DNA of 64,000 nt from Haloglycomyces albus DSM 45210 (GCF_000527155.1 NZ_AZUQ01000001.1:1733615-1797614); one strand, 5' to 3'. Positions 9,855 through 19,059 are shown, counted from the stretch's first letter. Notes: generated by a model from the letters alone, not told the origin. Numbers and translations are program-made.

Positions 9855-10880
9855 ATGTTTACCTACATTATTCGACGCGTTTTGATGATGATTCCTGTTC
9901 TCATCGGCGCGACGATTCTGGCCTTTCTCCTGGTGGAAGCTTCGGGCGACCCGATCCAGGAACAGGTCACCGCTTTGGAGATGTCAACGGGAGAACCCGT
10001 GCCGGAATCCACCGTCCAGGCGATGGAGGAACGAATCTACGCCGACCGTTCCGCGCCGGAACGGTACTGGCTGTGGCTGACCGGCATCGGCGATACCAAA
10101 GGCGACATCGGCATTCTGCAAGGCGAGTGGGGACCCTCGGTCGAGGGAACGGCGACGGATGTCGGTGACGATCTCACCTCCAAGTTCTGGACGACCTTCC
10201 GCCTGGTCACCATCGCCACCGTCGCTTCTGTGGGACTGGCGATTCTGACGGGCGTGGTCAGCGCCGTCCGGCAGTACAACTGGGTGGATTATCTACTCAC
10301 CTTCGTCGGTTTCCTGGCTCTGGCATTGCCGACCTTCTGGTTCGGTGCCCTGGTCAAGGAAGCCGGTATTCAAGCCAACCAGGCGATGGGTAAGGACTAC
10401 TTCAAAACGTACGGCGACTCCACGACCGGCTTTACCGGCAGCGGATGGGCCACCGTCGTGGACGCCTTGCCCTATCTGATTCTGCCGACGTTGGTGCTGA
10501 TGTTGACCGGTTACGCGTCGATGGGGCGTTACCAGCGTGCGGCGATGCTGGAGGTATTGAACTCCGACTACGTGCGCCTGGCCAAGGCCAAGGGAGTCCG
10601 CTCGCGCACGGTCATGCGTCGCCACGCACTTCGGACCGCCTTGATTCCGGTGGCGACGTTCGCGCCCCTGGGGATCGCTACGGCCATGGGCGGTTCGCTG
10701 ATCATGGAGAAGGTTTTCGGTTGGCAGGGGCTCGGTGCCTATGCCTTCGATGCGATCAAGAGCTACGACATTTTCGCCATCATGGGCTATCTCCTGCTTT
10801 CGGGTGTACTCGTCATGGCCGGAATTTTGGTCTCCGACCTTCTGTACGGGGTCTTGGACCCGAGGATTCGTTATGAATAA
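9855..10880 (+). CDS. peptide ABC transporter permease (DppB-like)
   Basis: The 341-residue inner-membrane permease starts at 9855 (MFTYIIRRVLMMIPVLIGA, the typical DppB/OppB beginning); the upstream frame to 9783 lacks family character. It has a first helix, a large extracytoplasmic loop and five further helices. The EAA coupling loop is seen in YVRLAKAKGVRSRTVMRRHA. It pairs with the second permease at 10929 to form the channel. Confidence 0.92.
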   Translation: MFTYIIRRVLMMIPVLIGATILAFLLVEASGDPIQEQVTALEMSTGEPVPESTVQAMEERIYADRSAPERYWLWLTGIGDTKGDIGILQGEWGPSVEGTATDVGDDLTSKFWTTFRLVTIATVASVGLAILTGVVSAVRQYNWVDYLLTFVGFLALALPTFWFGALVKEAGIQANQAMGKDYFKTYGDSTTGFTGSGWATVVDALPYLILPTLVLMLTGYASMGRYQRAAMLEVLNSDYVRLAKAKGVRSRTVMRRHALRTALIPVATFAPLGIATAMGGSLIMEKVFGWQGLGAYAFDAIKSYDIFAIMGYLLLSGVLVMAGILVSDLLYGVLDPRIRYE

Positions 10881-10928
10881 GCAGTTCGGCCCGGGTTGGT
10901 TGACCGAAGTCAAAGGAGAGTAGCGAGA

Positions 10929-11837
10929 ATGTCATCACTGACAACCATTAATGAATCCGAAGCGATCACGACCAAAGAGCGCAGCCAATTGCAGATGGTC
11001 ATTAAACGCTTCTTCCGCCATAAGTTGGCGGTGGGAAGTTTGATCGTCTTTGTGCTGATCTGTGCCTATGCCTTCATAGGGCCGTTGATCTGGCAGTACG
11101 ATCACCGTCCGAATCTGGGGGTGGAGTCGCGCTTGGCGCCGTCTCCGGAGCATCCCTTCGGTACCGATAAGACCGGTAAGGACATGTTCGGGGCCGTGAT
11201 GAAGGCTACTCAGATTTCCCTGTTCATCTCGTTCGTGGCCGCGGTAGGCACCTCGATTCTCGGTGGTCTGGTCGGAGCGGTCGCCGGTTACTTCCGCGGG
11301 CGGGTCGACGCGATTTTGATGCGGTTCGTCGACATGCTCTTTGTGATCCCGTTCATCATCATCGTCGGTGCCGTCGCCGGGAGCGTTCGTGGTGGTGCCA
11401 GTTGGTGGGTCATGGCTACCATCATCACACTCTTCGGGTGGTTGGGAACGGCGCGTGCAGTGCGTGCCGAAGTGCTCTCTCTGCGTGAAAAAGAGTTCAT
11501 TGAAGCAGCTAAGGCCGTGGGTGCCTCCGACTGGAAGATCATCATTCGTCACCTCGTCCCGAACGCGATGAGTATCATTCTGGTCTCGGCTACGTTGCAA
11601 ATTGCCTTCGCTATTCTCGCTGAGTCTTCTTTGTCGTACCTTGGACTTGGTGTTCAACCCCCTGACACCTCCCTGGGTCTTTTGATTGACCAGGCAGGGG
11701 GGACCGCATTTGGAAGTGAGGCATACTTGTTTTATATACCGGGTGCCTTCATCATCCTGATTGCGTTGACCATTAACTTCATTGGGGATGGACTTCGCGA
11801 CGCGATGGACCCCCGGCAAACGATGGTGAGGCGATAA
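10929..11837 (+). CDS. peptide ABC transporter permease (DppC-like)
   Basis: The 302-residue permease starts at the ATG at 10929, preceded by AAAGGAGAG. It carries the N-terminal OppC-type region (FFRHKLAVGSLIVFV), a binding-protein-dependent transport domain and the EAA loop EFIEAAKAVGASDWKIIIRH. It ends four bases before the first ATPase gene, so the two are probably translationally coupled. Confidence 0.93.
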   Translation: MSSLTTINESEAITTKERSQLQMVIKRFFRHKLAVGSLIVFVLICAYAFIGPLIWQYDHRPNLGVESRLAPSPEHPFGTDKTGKDMFGAVMKATQISLFISFVAAVGTSILGGLVGAVAGYFRGRVDAILMRFVDMLFVIPFIIIVGAVAGSVRGGASWWVMATIITLFGWLGTARAVRAEVLSLREKEFIEAAKAVGASDWKIIIRHLVPNAMSIILVSATLQIAFAILAESSLSYLGLGVQPPDTSLGLLIDQAGGTAFGSEAYLFYIPGAFIILIALTINFIGDGLRDAMDPRQTMVRR

Positions 11838-11841
11838 AGCT

Positions 11842-12897
11842 ATGGCAGAAACGAAACAAACCGGAGAAAAAGGGGAGTTGATCCTGGAAGTCGAGGATCT
11901 CCAGGTCTCCTTTCCCTCTGACGAGGGCGAGGTCAACGCGGTTCGTGGGGTGTCCTACGAGCTACGGCGTGGTCAGGCGCTCGGGATCGTGGGTGAGTCC
12001 GGTTCCGGTAAATCCGTTTCCTCTATGGCCATTATGGGGCTGTTGCCGAAAACGGCGAAAATCGAAGGCTCAGCCAAGCTCATGGGCCAAGAGCTCCTAG
12101 GGCTAAACGACAAAGAGATCTCGAAGGTACGTGGAAAATCGATCTCCATGATCTTCCAGGATCCGCTGACCTCGCTTAATCCGGTCTACACGATCGGGTT
12201 CCAGCTGATTGAAGCGATCCGGGTCCACTACCCTGAGAAGTCCAAGAAAGAAGCACGTGAACAGTCCGTTCACCTGCTAGACGTGGTGGGTATCCCCAAC
12301 CCTGACCAGAGGGTCGATGCCTATCCACACGAGTTGTCCGGTGGTATGCGGCAGCGTGTGGTGATCGCCATCGCCATGGCGAACAATCCGGACGTGATCA
12401 TTGCCGACGAGCCCACGACGGCCCTGGACGTGACCGTGCAGGCACAGGTGATGGAAGCGCTGGAAAGGGCGCGTGACGAAGTCAACGCCGCTCTGGTGCT
12501 CATTACCCACGACCTGGGAGTCATTGCCGGGCACACCGACGACGTACTGGTGATGTACGCCGGACGTCCGGTCGAAAAAGGCACGGTCGACCAGATCTTC
12601 TACGAGCCGCGTATGCCCTATACCCTCGGCTTGATCGGGTCGATGCCGCGCATGGACCGGAGCCGTGAGACGCGCCTTACTCCAGTTCGCGGAACACCGC
12701 CTTCCATGGTGTCGCTTCCAGAGGGATGTCCCTTCAGGCCGCGTTGTCCAATGGCCAAGGATGCGTGTCGGGAAAGTGAACCCGATCTGCTCCAGATCGA
12801 TGGCCCGGAGCACGTAGCGGCCTGCCATTTCTCCAGCGAACTCATTGGAAAGAAACCAGCGGACGTTTTTGCCCCTGTCAATAAGGAGAAAGAGTAA
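11842..12897 (+). CDS. peptide ABC transporter ATPase (DppD-like)
   Basis: The 351-residue ATPase has Walker A GESGSGKS, signature LSGGMRQR and Walker B VIIADEPTTALD. Its C-terminal oligopeptide-transporter extension includes GCPFRPRCPMAKDAC. It forms a heterodimer with the next gene; the stop overlaps that gene's ATG (TAATG at 12895-12899). Confidence 0.95.
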   Translation: MAETKQTGEKGELILEVEDLQVSFPSDEGEVNAVRGVSYELRRGQALGIVGESGSGKSVSSMAIMGLLPKTAKIEGSAKLMGQELLGLNDKEISKVRGKSISMIFQDPLTSLNPVYTIGFQLIEAIRVHYPEKSKKEAREQSVHLLDVVGIPNPDQRVDAYPHELSGGMRQRVVIAIAMANNPDVIIADEPTTALDVTVQAQVMEALERARDEVNAALVLITHDLGVIAGHTDDVLVMYAGRPVEKGTVDQIFYEPRMPYTLGLIGSMPRMDRSRETRLTPVRGTPPSMVSLPEGCPFRPRCPMAKDACRESEPDLLQIDGPEHVAACHFSSELIGKKPADVFAPVNKEKE

Positions 12898-13937
12898 TGA
12901 GCGCCGTCGATGCCGCGAAGACCGACACCGAACCGGTCATCGCAGGAAACAACCTGGTCAAGCACTTTCCCGTGCGCTCCAAAGGACTGATTCGTCGTAG
13001 GATTGGCGATGTACACGCGGTGTGCGGCGTCAACCTCGAGGTATCCGAAAACGAGACTTTGGCCTTGGTGGGCGAATCCGGTTGCGGAAAGTCCACCACC
13101 GCCCGATTGATGATGAACCTCATCGAGCCCACCTCCGGTGAGGTCATGTACGGCGGTCAGGATCTGACGAAGCTGTCGCGCCGTCAGATGCGCCCCAAGC
13201 GCCGTGACATCCAGCTGGTGTTCCAAGATCCCATGGCCTCGCTCGATCCGCGTATGACCGTGTTCGAGATCATCGCCGAACCGTTGCGGGTGCACGGTTT
13301 GTTCGGCAACAACGGCCGTAAACGGGTCAACGACCTGATTCAGACCGTGGGGCTCAACCCGGAACACCGCAACCGTTACCCGCACGAGTTCTCCGGGGGA
13401 CAGCGGCAGCGTATCGGCATCGCCCGTGCTCTGGCGCTGGAGCCGAAGGTCCTCATGCTGGACGAACCGGTATCGGCGCTGGACGTGTCGATTCAGGCCG
13501 GCGTCATCAACCTGCTGGAGGACCTGCAGGCGGAACTCGGTCTGTCCTACCTGTTCGTTTCTCACGACCTCTCGGTGGTGCGTCATATCGCCAATAAGGT
13601 GGCCGTGATGTACTTGGGTCGCATTATCGAGCAGGGTACGACCGACGATCTGTTCGCCGGTCCGGCCCACCCGTACACTCAGGCGCTGATGTCGGCGATC
13701 CCGCTTCCGGATCCGCGTAAGGAGCGGGAGCGTGAGCGTATTCTGCTGCAGGGTGACGTTCCGAGTCCGTCGAACCCGCCCTCGGGTTGCCGCTTCCGGA
13801 CTCGTTGCCCCTTGTTCAAGACGCTGACGTCCGATGAGCAGAAGCTGTGTATCGACGAAGTTCCGCAGTTGCATCGCGATCACGAGGGGCTGACCGAGGC
13901 CGCTTGTCATTACGCGAAGCCGAAGAGTCTGGTTTAG
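12897..13937 (+). CDS. peptide ABC transporter ATPase (DppF-like)
   Basis: The 346-residue ATPase has Walker A GESGCGKS, signature FSGGQRQR and Walker B VLMLDEPVSALD. The C-terminal CRFRTRCPLF element is typical of the OppF/DppF group. It is the last gene of the importer operon. The long opposite-strand frame here is a shadow. Confidence 0.95.
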   Translation: MSAVDAAKTDTEPVIAGNNLVKHFPVRSKGLIRRRIGDVHAVCGVNLEVSENETLALVGESGCGKSTTARLMMNLIEPTSGEVMYGGQDLTKLSRRQMRPKRRDIQLVFQDPMASLDPRMTVFEIIAEPLRVHGLFGNNGRKRVNDLIQTVGLNPEHRNRYPHEFSGGQRQRIGIARALALEPKVLMLDEPVSALDVSIQAGVINLLEDLQAELGLSYLFVSHDLSVVRHIANKVAVMYLGRIIEQGTTDDLFAGPAHPYTQALMSAIPLPDPRKERERERILLQGDVPSPSNPPSGCRFRTRCPLFKTLTSDEQKLCIDEVPQLHRDHEGLTEAACHYAKPKSLV

Positions 13938-13960
13938 AGACTCGGATACGTTCGCGATCG

Positions 13961-14005
13961 AAAACGTGTGGCCACTTTCTATTTGGAGTGCGCCACACGT
14001 TTTTT
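13961..14005 (+). terminator. terminator of the peptide ABC operon
   Basis: AAAACGTGTGGC (13961-13972) pairs perfectly with GCCACACGTTTT (13992-14003), and the T-run extends to 14005. The A/T-flanked stem could work in both directions. Confidence 0.93.
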
Positions 14006-14068
14006 GTTAGTATGGGGCCGATGCGGTGATGAACCACCCCGAACCTAAGAGAAGTCTAACGCCGTTTC

Positions 14069-14126
14069 GTGATGTCACATGTGCATCACATTGACACTAT
14101 ATGGTGGGCATCGGCTAGGCTAGAAT
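14069..14126 (+). promoter_or_regulatory. promoter with CRP-like palindrome before the BI-1 gene
   Basis: A near-perfect palindrome covers 14069-14089: GTGATG, one base, CACATGTG, CATCAC. It directly abuts a TTGACA -35 box at 14091-14096, with a TAGGCT/TAGAAT -10 region at 14116-14126. The GTGAT/ATCAC arms recall CRP-family half-sites, though the spacing is wider than the standard six bases. A Crp homologue is encoded at 50890-51567. Confidence 0.5.
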
Positions 14127-14162
14127 CATGTCCCGACGGTCTAGTGGAGGGCCAATAACATA

Positions 14163-15014
14163 ATGGAAAGTAGAAACAGTTCGCTTAAGTCGATGTTGCG
14201 GAGTTCGAGCCGGGAAGGCTCGATGGGCGCGGCATACGGCGATTACAACAACATGACCCAAGCGCCGCAGGCGCAGGGGACGATGACGTACGACGACGTC
14301 ATCTCACGTACCGCCATGCTGATCGGGGCTACTTTCGTCGGTGCGCTCGTGACCTGGATTCTGGCTCGTGGAGCCATGGAACAGCAGGTCATGTTCGACG
14401 GAAGCACCGAAATGGCGATCGTGGACTCCTCGCGATTCGGCCTGGCCATGGGGCTGGGTACGATCGGTATGCTCATCGGTCTCGGTGTCATGCTGTTCTC
14501 CATCTTCAAGCCGGTCATGAACCCCGTGGTGGCCTTTATTTACGCCGGTGGGCAAGGTCTTCTGCTCGGTGGTTTCAGTGCGATCATGGAGGCGCAGTTC
14601 CCCGGGGTCGTCGTTAACGCGCTGGTCGGAACGATCATCGTGTTCGGTGGAATGCTGGGGCTGTTCAAGTTCGGCTACATCCGTAACTCGCCCATGTTCA
14701 CCAAGATCATGGTCGGAGCCGGTTTCGGTATCTTCGGCCTGATGATGGTGAACATCGTGTCGGGCCTACTGGGCTTCGACCTGGGCCTGTTCGCCAACGA
14801 CGGCAACGCCAACGCTCTGCAGTGGATCATCGCCATCGGTCTGGTCGTCTGGGCGGCCTTCTCGTTCGTGCTCGACTTCGACATGATCCAGGAAGGCGTC
14901 AACGGCGGTGCGCCCAAGAAGTTCGCTTGGGCCGGTGCCTTCGGTCTGACCGCCGGTCTGATCTTCCTGTACTGGAGCATGCTGCGTCTGGCCTCGTACT
15001 TCATGGGCGAGTAG
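14163..15014 (+). CDS. Bax inhibitor-1/YccA family membrane protein
   Basis: The 283-residue protein has a hydrophilic N-terminal segment of about 55 residues. About seven hydrophobic helices follow, including VVAFIYAGGQGLLLGGFSA and the terminal FGLTAGLIFLYWSMLRLASY. The arrangement and the LDFDMIQEGVNGGAPKKFAW stretch match the actinobacterial Bax-inhibitor-1-like (YccA) group. Relatives are pH-sensitive calcium leak channels or protease modulators; the role here is unknown. It is a single gene with its own promoter and terminator. Confidence 0.88.
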   Translation: MESRNSSLKSMLRSSSREGSMGAAYGDYNNMTQAPQAQGTMTYDDVISRTAMLIGATFVGALVTWILARGAMEQQVMFDGSTEMAIVDSSRFGLAMGLGTIGMLIGLGVMLFSIFKPVMNPVVAFIYAGGQGLLLGGFSAIMEAQFPGVVVNALVGTIIVFGGMLGLFKFGYIRNSPMFTKIMVGAGFGIFGLMMVNIVSGLLGFDLGLFANDGNANALQWIIAIGLVVWAAFSFVLDFDMIQEGVNGGAPKKFAWAGAFGLTAGLIFLYWSMLRLASYFMGE

Positions 15015-15063
15015 CAGGCTGCGGCGAACGGGGCACGATGTCCGCCCCTTAATGTGACCATGA

Positions 15064-15100
15064 CGGGTCCGGGAGAATGCGATTCCCCGGGCCCGTTTTT
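15064..15100 (+). terminator. terminator after the BI-1 gene
   Basis: A 10-bp stem with one G-U pair joins 15064-15073 to 15086-15095, followed by TTTTT at 15096-15100. Confidence 0.9.
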
Positions 15101-15120
15101 CGGTGAGTGGAAGGTGATCG

Positions 15121-15456
15121 GTGGAAATGACGGAATCGCGGGCGAAGTTGGACGAGACGCTGCGGTCGTTGGAACGCGTCGTCAATGGAACGCGCGCCTG
15201 GCAGGCGGGGCGCTGGAACGCCGCGGGCGGAGTGAAGACGACCGCGATGTGGGACTTCAACACCTATCTCGTCGCCGTGGCGGCGCGGGTGGAGAAGCGT
15301 GGTCCGGAACCGATTCCCGACCTCGGCGCGGCACATCTGCCCATGCAGTTGTCGGTGTTCCTGCGAGACGTGATGGACGTGGCCGATCGTCTCAGTGACG
15401 CCGACGTCGACGAATTGGCGACGCGCACCGCTCAACTACGTGAGATCCTGTTCTAA
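15121..15456 (+). CDS. conserved-looking small protein of unknown function (111 aa)
   Basis: The protein starts at GTG 15121, six bases after AAGG; ATG 15127 is an alternative. It is soluble and mainly helical, with a conserved-looking centre (WDFNTYLVAVAARVEKRG) and an acidic C-terminal helix. I see no signal peptide, membrane segment or catalytic motif. It converges on the AlkB gene with 34 bases between. I do not recognise the family. Confidence 0.7.
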   Translation: MEMTESRAKLDETLRSLERVVNGTRAWQAGRWNAAGGVKTTAMWDFNTYLVAVAARVEKRGPEPIPDLGAAHLPMQLSVFLRDVMDVADRLSDADVDELATRTAQLREILF

Positions 15457-15490
15457 GCTCCACAGGCGCCGTGGCGGTTCTCGTCGGTGT

Positions 15491-16144
15491 CTAGCCGAAC
15501 CCACTGACGCGTAGGGTGATGTTGACGCGCCCTGGGAGATCCAGTCCGCTCGGAGCGGTACCGGGCTTGACTTTGGGGACTCCGTGATAGGCCAGTCGCG
15601 CCGGTCCACCGAAGACGAAGGCGTCGCCGCTGTGCAGTTCCACGTCGGTGTAAGGACGTGTTCGCTTTTCCGTATTTCCGAAGCGGAACGTACACGAATC
15701 TCCCAGGCTGAACGACACGACCGGGGCCAAGGACTTTTCGTCCTGGTCGCGATGCATGCCCATCCTGGCCGTCGAATCGTAAAAATTAATGATGGCGATA
15801 TCGTAGGTCTCCGTAGCCGATCCCGGGCCGTAGGCGGCGTCGACGGTACGACCGGCCAGGTCATTGAGCCAGGCGGGGAAGGGTTTGACGGGAGCGCCGT
15901 CGCCGTCCTCCGCCGTCGTCGCGTATCGGTACGGGTACCAATGCCAACCGAGGCACACCTGCTGAGCCGACATGGTGCCTCCGCCCGGCGTGGAAACCGT
16001 ACGCATCCCCGCAGGTGGACGGGACCATTCCCGACAGGCTTCCAGCAGGTCGCGCTGTTGCCGGAGGTTAAACCAGTCCGGAAGAAAAACGGCTCCGGGA
16101 CTGATGTCAACCGGTTCCGGGCGTGACGGTGAATCCTCCTCCAT
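15491..16144 (-). CDS. alkB: alpha-ketoglutarate-dependent dioxygenase AlkB
   Basis: The protein has 217 residues if it starts at 16144; a frame open to 16234 would add 30 unlikely residues. The iron site is visible: MHRDQDE supplies His and Asp, LAYHGV supplies the distal His. The 2-oxoglutarate-binding Arg lies in RVNITLRVSG. IINFYDSTARMGMHRD is characteristic of AlkB. The family removes alkyl groups from 1-methyladenine and 3-methylcytosine in DNA or RNA. A TACGAT six bases before the ATG suggests a leaderless start. Confidence 0.92.
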   Translation of the reverse strand: MEEDSPSRPEPVDISPGAVFLPDWFNLRQQRDLLEACREWSRPPAGMRTVSTPGGGTMSAQQVCLGWHWYPYRYATTAEDGDGAPVKPFPAWLNDLAGRTVDAAYGPGSATETYDIAIINFYDSTARMGMHRDQDEKSLAPVVSFSLGDSCTFRFGNTEKRTRPYTDVELHSGDAFVFGGPARLAYHGVPKVKPGTAPSGLDLPGRVNITLRVSGFG

Positions 16145-16330
16145 GCTCCGATCGTAGTCGGAGACCAAGACAGGCTGCGTGGTCGGCCGGGAAGCGCCGT
16201 CCGCAGACCGGGAGCCCGCTCCTGTTCCGGGCATGGTCTAAGTAGGGATGGTCTGGATCGGTACGGCGTGTTGCACGGATATCGAAAACCGGCACGGAGG
16301 CGTGAGGACTCTCGAGTAGGCCCGACACGG

Positions 16331-17524
16331 TCACGGTAACGAGGATTCGATGACCAGGTAGCTGTCCGGTTTAGAGATGACTCGACCGGGTGGGAAGGAT
16401 TTTGGATCGGCGGTCTTCGGAAAGACGCTTATCTGCGGATTGTCGTGCTGCCCGAACGCGTCCCATTCGGCGATCAGTCGGTTCAATTCAGACACCAGCC
16501 GTTCTTTCTGCGGACCGAAACCGGCCGCTCCCAATTCAGCACGATGATCGTCGGTCATGCGTAGCACCACGTAGGCGATGGAATCGTTGGTCCACGTGGC
16601 CGCTGATCCTTGGGGAAGCAACCACCCCAACGGCAGGTCCTCGTGCTGTCCCACCAGGACGCCGTACGGATCGAGGTGCCCGGCCATCCAGAGTTCCAGA
16701 TACGGTGAAGCGCCGGCGTCGAATCGCAAGGGGATCGCACTCCAGGCGGTATACGGTTGGCCGGTGAAGAGGTCGGGAAGCCGCTCCAGACCGTCTACGA
16801 CATTGTCCTGTACGTACAGCCGGGTGTTTCCGTTGTGGAGGTCAAGATAACCACGGTCGTCGGCACTCGAACCGCGCATGGACAGGAAACCGCAGATCTC
16901 CATCGAACCGCTGATCAAGTGACCACCGTCCTTGGTGAAGGCAATCGATCGGGTCATGGACGCGAACATCAGCGGTACCACCAAACGACCGCCGTCCCGA
17001 AGCTGATCGAACCAGGCGGTCGGGATGTCGAACGCACCCACGGTCACCACGATGACGTCGTACGGTGCGTGTTCCGTATTGCCGTAGGCCCCGTCGGCCG
17101 CTTCGACGGAGACATTCTGCGCCCCGATGTCACTTAGGATGGCGGCCGCCTGATCGACCAGTTCGGTATCGACGTCGATACTGTGAACGTGGCCCTTGGG
17201 TCCGACCAGGCATCCCATCAAAGCCGCGTTGTATCCGCGCCCCAGACCGATTTCGAGAACGCTGTCACCGGGCCGAACCCCGGCTTGAATCAATTGTTCG
17301 GCGACCATTCGGGGTTGGGACACCGAACTGACAGGACCGTCTTTCGGATCCCATTTCGTAATGAGCGCCTCATTAGCGTAAGCGGTATCGAGGTCGTATT
17401 CGGGAAGAAAAGCATGGCGCGGTACTGTTCGAAACGCCTGCTCCAAACGGCGGTCGGGCAGAACGCCCTGCGCGCGAAGTGTCGCGACCATGCTCGCACG
17501 CGCACTATCGGCCTCAAAAACCAT
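16331..17524 (-). CDS. isoaspartyl O-methyltransferase-like enzyme (FxLD/RiPP tailoring type)
   Basis: The 397-residue protein starts at 17524 behind GGAGGG; the frame to 17620 is non-coding in style. Residues about 1-210 form a PIMT-type SAM methyltransferase. It has the PIMT motif SSVSQPRMVAEQL and motif I VLEIGLGRGYNAAL. The remaining 190 residues are a C-terminal extension ending near FPPGRVISKPDSYLVIE. That build fits the methyltransferases of FxLD-type lanthipeptide and related RiPP systems, which methylate Asp side chains, better than a housekeeping repair enzyme. No precursor peptide, lanthipeptide synthetase or ATP-grasp gene is visible nearby, so a RiPP role is unproven. Confidence 0.75.
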   Translation of the reverse strand: MVFEADSARASMVATLRAQGVLPDRRLEQAFRTVPRHAFLPEYDLDTAYANEALITKWDPKDGPVSSVSQPRMVAEQLIQAGVRPGDSVLEIGLGRGYNAALMGCLVGPKGHVHSIDVDTELVDQAAAILSDIGAQNVSVEAADGAYGNTEHAPYDVIVVTVGAFDIPTAWFDQLRDGGRLVVPLMFASMTRSIAFTKDGGHLISGSMEICGFLSMRGSSADDRGYLDLHNGNTRLYVQDNVVDGLERLPDLFTGQPYTAWSAIPLRFDAGASPYLELWMAGHLDPYGVLVGQHEDLPLGWLLPQGSAATWTNDSIAYVVLRMTDDHRAELGAAGFGPQKERLVSELNRLIAEWDAFGQHDNPQISVFPKTADPKSFPPGRVISKPDSYLVIESSLP

Positions 17525-17646
17525 GACGTCCCTCCTGCACTTTTTCGAGACGGTATGTCGGCCCTTCTCTCGCAGGCGGTGATACGTCCAGTCTAGAACC
17601 GATGTGAGACGTGCGAGCACGGCTCTTTACAGATCCGTTGCCTGTT

Positions 17647-18669
17647 CTAGTCGTCGGACGTGGAAAGGTGCACTTCGAGGATGTAGGCACTTCCGGCATT
17701 CGGAGTATGGACGGAGTCTATTTCTTCTCCGGAATCATCAAAGAAAATAACCGTCTGCCATTCCATACCGCGCGAGACGTACCCGTCGGCGGTCAGCTCG
17801 AAACAGTGTGCTGCTGGAGCCCAGTCATAATCGGTGTTGGCCTCCAGAACGTCAATCTCACCGCTGAATAGATCCACCACGGCGTTTTCGACCGAATCGT
17901 CGGGGGCGATGCACGCACGATCGCCTACAATACCGCGCAATTCGACCTTGTCGGAGTCATTCGGAAGTTCCGGAAGTTTGAGGGTATCGAGAGTCTCGCC
18001 AGTGTCCGGATCGGCAAGCAGCAGGCTTGGTTCGCCGGTAGGCGCTACCCATAGCCCTTGGTCAGTCCAATTCATCGAGCAGTGCGCCGGTAGGTTCTGT
18101 TCCGTCGTTTCTTCTCCCGACATTGAGATAAAGCTGACGGTACCCTCTTCTGCGTCACTGGCAGCGGCAATGCGCGATCCGTCGGGTGACCACACAGGAG
18201 AGCCACAGGTCCGGTCGATGGGGCCTTCCATGACCCTTTGGATTTCCCCGTTCTCCAAGTCAATAACGTAGAGGTCATGACCGAGATCCCCACTGGCAGC
18301 GAAGGCCATGTGGGCAAAGTCGGGTGCGATGGTCATGGACTTGAATTGGATTCCCCTGCTCTCCAGGTCGTCATGGGCTTCGCTAAAGCTGAGAAGGGAG
18401 GTTTCCTCACCGGAATCGAGATCTAGCAGAAGTATTTCAGTGGTTTCTTGTTCGTATTCCACCGCAACATCTTCGGTGGGGAATTGGTCCGCTACCTCTG
18501 CGGACATGCCGGAAAGGCCGGAGGATTCGGATTCCGAGCTCTCGTCGGTGTCGGCATTCTCGGGGTTCGTGTCATCATCTGCTGCCGTGTTATTGCAGGC
18601 AGAAAGTACCATCGCTGTTGCTGCGCCACACGCTAGTGCGGACAGGCGACGGGTGAATTCAGGGTGCAT
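17647..18669 (-). CDS. secreted lipoprotein with TolB/WD40-like propeller
   Basis: The 340-residue protein starts at 18669 behind AGAAGGAGA. The signal ends in AMVLSAC with the lipidated Cys at residue 25, followed by an Asn/Asp/Ser-rich stalk to about residue 55. The rest contains propeller-like repeats: LLDLDSGEETSLLSFSEA, MTIAPDFAHMAFAASG, VWSPDGSRIAAASDAEEG. It lies upstream of, and in the same direction as, the methyltransferase gene (122-base gap), so the two may be co-transcribed. The function is unknown. Confidence 0.82.
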   Translation of the reverse strand: MHPEFTRRLSALACGAATAMVLSACNNTAADDDTNPENADTDESSESESSGLSGMSAEVADQFPTEDVAVEYEQETTEILLLDLDSGEETSLLSFSEAHDDLESRGIQFKSMTIAPDFAHMAFAASGDLGHDLYVIDLENGEIQRVMEGPIDRTCGSPVWSPDGSRIAAASDAEEGTVSFISMSGEETTEQNLPAHCSMNWTDQGLWVAPTGEPSLLLADPDTGETLDTLKLPELPNDSDKVELRGIVGDRACIAPDDSVENAVVDLFSGEIDVLEANTDYDWAPAAHCFELTADGYVSRGMEWQTVIFFDDSGEEIDSVHTPNAGSAYILEVHLSTSDD

Positions 18670-19059
18670 ACCCTTCTCCTTCTGGGGTTTGTTAAATAAA
18701 TGCAATGACTGACACGCCTAATTAACATGTGCGCCTTGGGTTTTAGTCTACATAGTAAAGAACTGAATGTAGTCTATTGATGTCAATGTGTTGTTTAGAT
18801 GCTATATAATCGATATCTTTGCCTGGATTCGATCCACAGCGTCGCGTTATGTTAAAGAGTATCCGCGTGGAAGGATCGTGACATGACGAACCCCTCAAAT
18901 GTCGAATCGAGGAATCGTCCCGAAAACGGCAGTCGGCATCGCTGTGCCACACCCGAGACGCCGGATTCGGGATGTTATGCGTGTGCATGTGCTAACTAAT
19001 GTCACAGGATTCCCCCTCCTATGCTGGGGCGATCCTGTGGCTCCGCTATCGTCGAAGAG
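18670..19059. other. divergent intergenic region, AT-rich
   Basis: The 390 bases separate the lipoprotein gene (minus) from the MFS gene (plus). The part at 18705-18880 is clearly AT-rich. It presumably holds both promoters. I find no small gene or FxLD-type precursor peptide on either strand. Confidence 0.4.

Noticed and set aside
12618-13910. 430-codon open frame on the minus strand inside the DppF-like gene
   Set aside because: It is the shadow of a clear ATPase with all motifs; its own translation has no domain and biased composition.
17514-17699. 61-codon frame between the methyltransferase and lipoprotein genes, considered as a RiPP precursor
   Set aside because: It has no FxLD or other core motif, overlaps both neighbours and lacks a convincing start site.
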